Shown here: positions 62,131 through 64,000 of the stretch, piece by piece
Position numbering within the stretch: position 1 is the stretch's first letter
How the letters are laid out: each line of letters starts with the position of its first letter
Notes under the pieces: model-generated
The model's input: the letters and a program-made list of their open reading frames with translations, nothing else
Database searches by the model: none
Told to the model about the DNA's origin: nothing
Assembly (NCBI GenBank): GCA_943328975.2
Contig: CALQCC020000006.1
Span: 1-64,000, forward strand
DNA: 64,000 nucleotides
Origin: Bordetella parapertussis
GTDB lineage: Bacteria > Acidobacteriota > Terriglobia > Bryobacterales > Bryobacteraceae
Reading direction: 5' to 3'
Made by a program: the position numbers and the translations under genes

Positions 62131-64000
62131 TCACCACATCAGTACGTGCCAGAGGCTGGCGAAGTCGTCGGTCCAGAGCAGTGGTTCGGCGGGTGACCAT
62201 CCGGAGACCAATTGCTGCAGGTTGGTCCGCTTGACGAAATCTCCGTCGGGGGCAATCAGGATCCAACGCGAGCCGTCTTCACCAGCGGGGGCGTAGCCGT
62301 TGGACAAGAACTGCGAGGCAGACCATCCGAGGTGTCCTGCAACTCCGCGCACCACGGGTTCCAGATTCAGCGTGCGGTTGGAGATATGCATCATCAGCAG
62401 GCCGCCGGGCTTGAGGCGCTGACGGTAGATGTCGGCACACTGGGCGGTGAGCAAGTGCATGGGTATCGCATCGCTGGAGAATGCGTCGACCACAATCATG
62501 TCGTAGTCGTTGCGTTTGCCTTCGGCTAGTTCGCGTTCGAGCACGATGCGGGCATCGCCGAGAGCTACGTCGACCTTGGCCTTGGAGTCTTTCAAGTACG
62601 AGAACCATTCGCGCGCGACGGTTTCGTCGTCGGGATTGATTTCGTAGAAACGGATGTTGTCGCCGGGGCGGCCCCAAGCTGCCATAGTTCCGGCGCCTAG
62701 GCCGATGATGGCGATGTTGCGGTCGGCGCCTTCCTTTTGCATGGCTTGCATCACGACGCCGACGCCGCTGCGCGGTCCGAAGTAGGAAGTCGGTTGCGAA
62801 CGCAGGGGCTCCTTCAGATACTGCGAGCCGTGTTTGATGCGGCCGTGGGTCAACTGGCGGAAGGCTCCGGCTTCATCGGCACGTTCGGCGACGGTGAGGA
62901 TGCCGAAGAAGTTGCGCACGGTGGCCATCGGAATTTTTCCGATTCCGGGCAACACGGCGAGCGCGACCGAGCCGAGTGTTCCGAACAGCAGGGCCATCAT
63001 GGGGACACGCACGCGGAAGTTTTGGCGGGTCCATTCGGCGTAGGCTCCGCTGCGGAACCAACCGACTAAACCGAGCGCGCAGGTGCCGGTCAAGGCGAGC
63101 GGGTATTCGGTAAATTGGCGGAACATGCCGGGCGCGATTAACGCGACGAAGACGCCGCCGATTACGCCGCCTACGGACACGATCAAGTAGAAGGCTGTCA
63201 GGTGGCGGGCCGCGGGTCGGGATAGCGCGAGTTCGCCGTGGCACAACATGCAGGCGGCAAAGAGAGCTCCGAGGTAGACGGCGGCTTCTCCCCAGAGTGG
63301 CAGGAAGACAACGCCCGCGCTGGTAGTGGCTGCGGCCACGGGGGCGAGTACGCCGGCGAGGACCGCGAAGGGCAGGCGGCGATACCAACGGTCGCTTTCG
63401 AAGGTGAGGATGAAGCTTAGCAGGTAGACCGAGAGCGGAAGAATCCACAGGAAGGGAGCTACTGCGATGTCTTGCGTGATTAGGTTGGTGGTCGCCAGTA
63501 ATAGCGTGGAGGCGGTCGCCGCTAGCGCCAACCAGAACACGACGGTCATCGCGGAGGGGCGTTCTTCGGGTGCTGTTACTTCTTCGTGTTCTACTACGGC
63601 TGCGCCGCGCACTTTCCACGCGACTGTTCCACACACTGCTACGAAGCCCACGTAAAGGCCGGACCAGATCCAACTTTGAGTGAGCAGGCGGGCGTAGGGT
63701 TCCAGTAGAAATGGGTAGCTGAAGAGCGCTAGAAACGATCCGAAGTTCGAGAGCGCGTAGAGCCGCCAGCCGGCGCTGGATTGTTTAAGCGAGAACCACT
63801 TCTGCAAGAGGGGCGTGGTGGAGGAGAGTAAGAAGTATGGTCCGCCGACTGTGCCTAGTAGGAGAAGCAGGATTTGCGCGGCGGGATTGCCTGCGCCGGT
63901 GGGCTTCCAGATTTCGGCGTTGGGAGCGACGGGCAGAAGGAACAACGAGGCCACAAGAAGTGAGATGTGGATGGTGGCTTGTTTCTTCGCTGATTTGAGC
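62131..64000 (-). CDS. Fused MFS-type membrane protein and spermidine-synthase-like domain, 5' end outside window
   Basis: The frame continues past the right edge (LKSAKKQATIHISLLVASLF is readable upstream of the first internal ATG at 63954), so the start is missing. About ten transmembrane segments are followed by a class I methyltransferase-like domain with IAIIGLGAGTMAAWG, FYEINPDD, GDARIVLE and DMIVVDAFSSDAIP. This is the usual layout of fused MFS/spermidine synthase proteins. Whether polyamine is really made is unknown, since these fusions usually lack the full aminopropyl-transfer residues. Confidence 0.82.
   Translation of the reverse strand, partial: LKSAKKQATIHISLLVASLFLLPVAPNAEIWKPTGAGNPAAQILLLLLGTVGGPYFLLSSTTPLLQKWFSLKQSSAGWRLYALSNFGSFLALFSYPFLLEPYARLLTQSWIWSGLYVGFVAVCGTVAWKVRGAAVVEHEEVTAPEERPSAMTVVFWLALAATASTLLLATTNLITQDIAVAPFLWILPLSVYLLSFILTFESDRWYRRLPFAVLAGVLAPVAAATTSAGVVFLPLWGEAAVYLGALFAACMLCHGELALSRPAARHLTAFYLIVSVGGVIGGVFVALIAPGMFRQFTEYPLALTGTCALGLVGWFRSGAYAEWTRQNFRVRVPMMALLFGTLGSVALAVLPGIGKIPMATVRNFFGILTVAERADEAGAFRQLTHGRIKHGSQYLKEPLRSQPTSYFGPRSGVGVVMQAMQKEGADRNIAIIGLGAGTMAAWGRPGDNIRFYEINPDDETVAREWFSYLKDSKAKVDVALGDARIVLERELAEGKRNDYDMIVVDAFSSDAIPMHLLTAQCADIYRQRLKPGGLLMMHISNRTLNLEPVVRGVAGHLGWSASQFLSNGYAPAGEDGSRWILIAPDGDFVKRTNLQQLVSGWSPAEPLLWTDDFASLWHVLMW

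Overview
The window looks like chromosomal DNA of a Gram-negative soil-type Acidobacteriota, probably close to Solibacter/Bryobacter. This placement is inferred from gene content, not computed. The evidence is high GC, lipid A and Kdo genes (lpxB, waaA-lpxK), many secreted proteins with carboxypeptidase-regulatory-like, DUF6152 or NHL domains, a multihaem cytochrome c, a CarD regulator, and no mobile elements. About 64 protein genes were found. No tRNA, rRNA, CRISPR array, transposase or prophage was seen. Both outermost genes are cut by the window edges.

Layout. 0-3.6 kb: partial fatty-acid hydroxylase, lpxB and an M1-peptidase-like protein that has lost its zinc site. 3.7-9.2 kb: methyltransferase, amidohydrolase, two small secreted proteins, a LysW-like zinc ribbon with a very acidic tail, hpt, rsfS with a histone-H1-like N-terminal extension, and a TusA/DsrE2-like sulfur pair. 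9.2-13.3 kb: GAF-GGDEF-EAL protein, Ser-rich triple-repeat secreted protein and carD. 13.5-24.7 kb: housekeeping genes ileS-lspA-tlpA, a CCA-adding-type nucleotidyltransferase, xerD, nadD and a fused waaA-lpxK. 24.7-33.8 kb: secreted proteins of unknown role, DUF2182, tpiA, DUF362, squalene-cyclase-like, rnhA, TPR and dusB. 34.0-42.7 kb: a stress/energy island of baeRF-type protein, CBS protein, AI-2E transporter, P2A-type cation ATPase and double USP on +, facing an ADP-forming acyl-CoA synthetase and OsmC on -. 42.7-49.2 kb: ECF sigma factor with zinc-finger anti-sigma, Fe-ADH, IscU-like scaffold, a secreted protein broken by a TAG, a large secreted Gly/Gln-rich protein and an NHL protein. 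49.2-54.6 kb: a potassium module. 54.6-64 kb: secreted proteins, metallo-beta-lactamase-fold hydrolase, octahaem cytochrome c, ThuA-like, GH88 and a fused MFS/spermidine-synthase-like protein.

Two observations stand out. First, the + strand is C-rich up to about 49.2 kb and G-rich afterwards whichever strand the genes are on, which suggests a replication-origin-type or inversion boundary in the 507-bp gap at 49166-49672. Second, the cluster right after this gap encodes a USP-like protein, a KimA-like potassium permease that keeps the KimA binding residues, and a KdpD/KdpE pair in which KdpD lacks its N-terminal sensory half. It is preceded by a structured leader whose 3' half resembles the c-di-AMP riboswitch. 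The permease gene carries an in-frame TAG at codon 67. A second gene, 4 kb upstream, has a TAG between its signal peptide and mature region. Both genes end in TAG themselves, so nonsense mutation is more likely than recoding.
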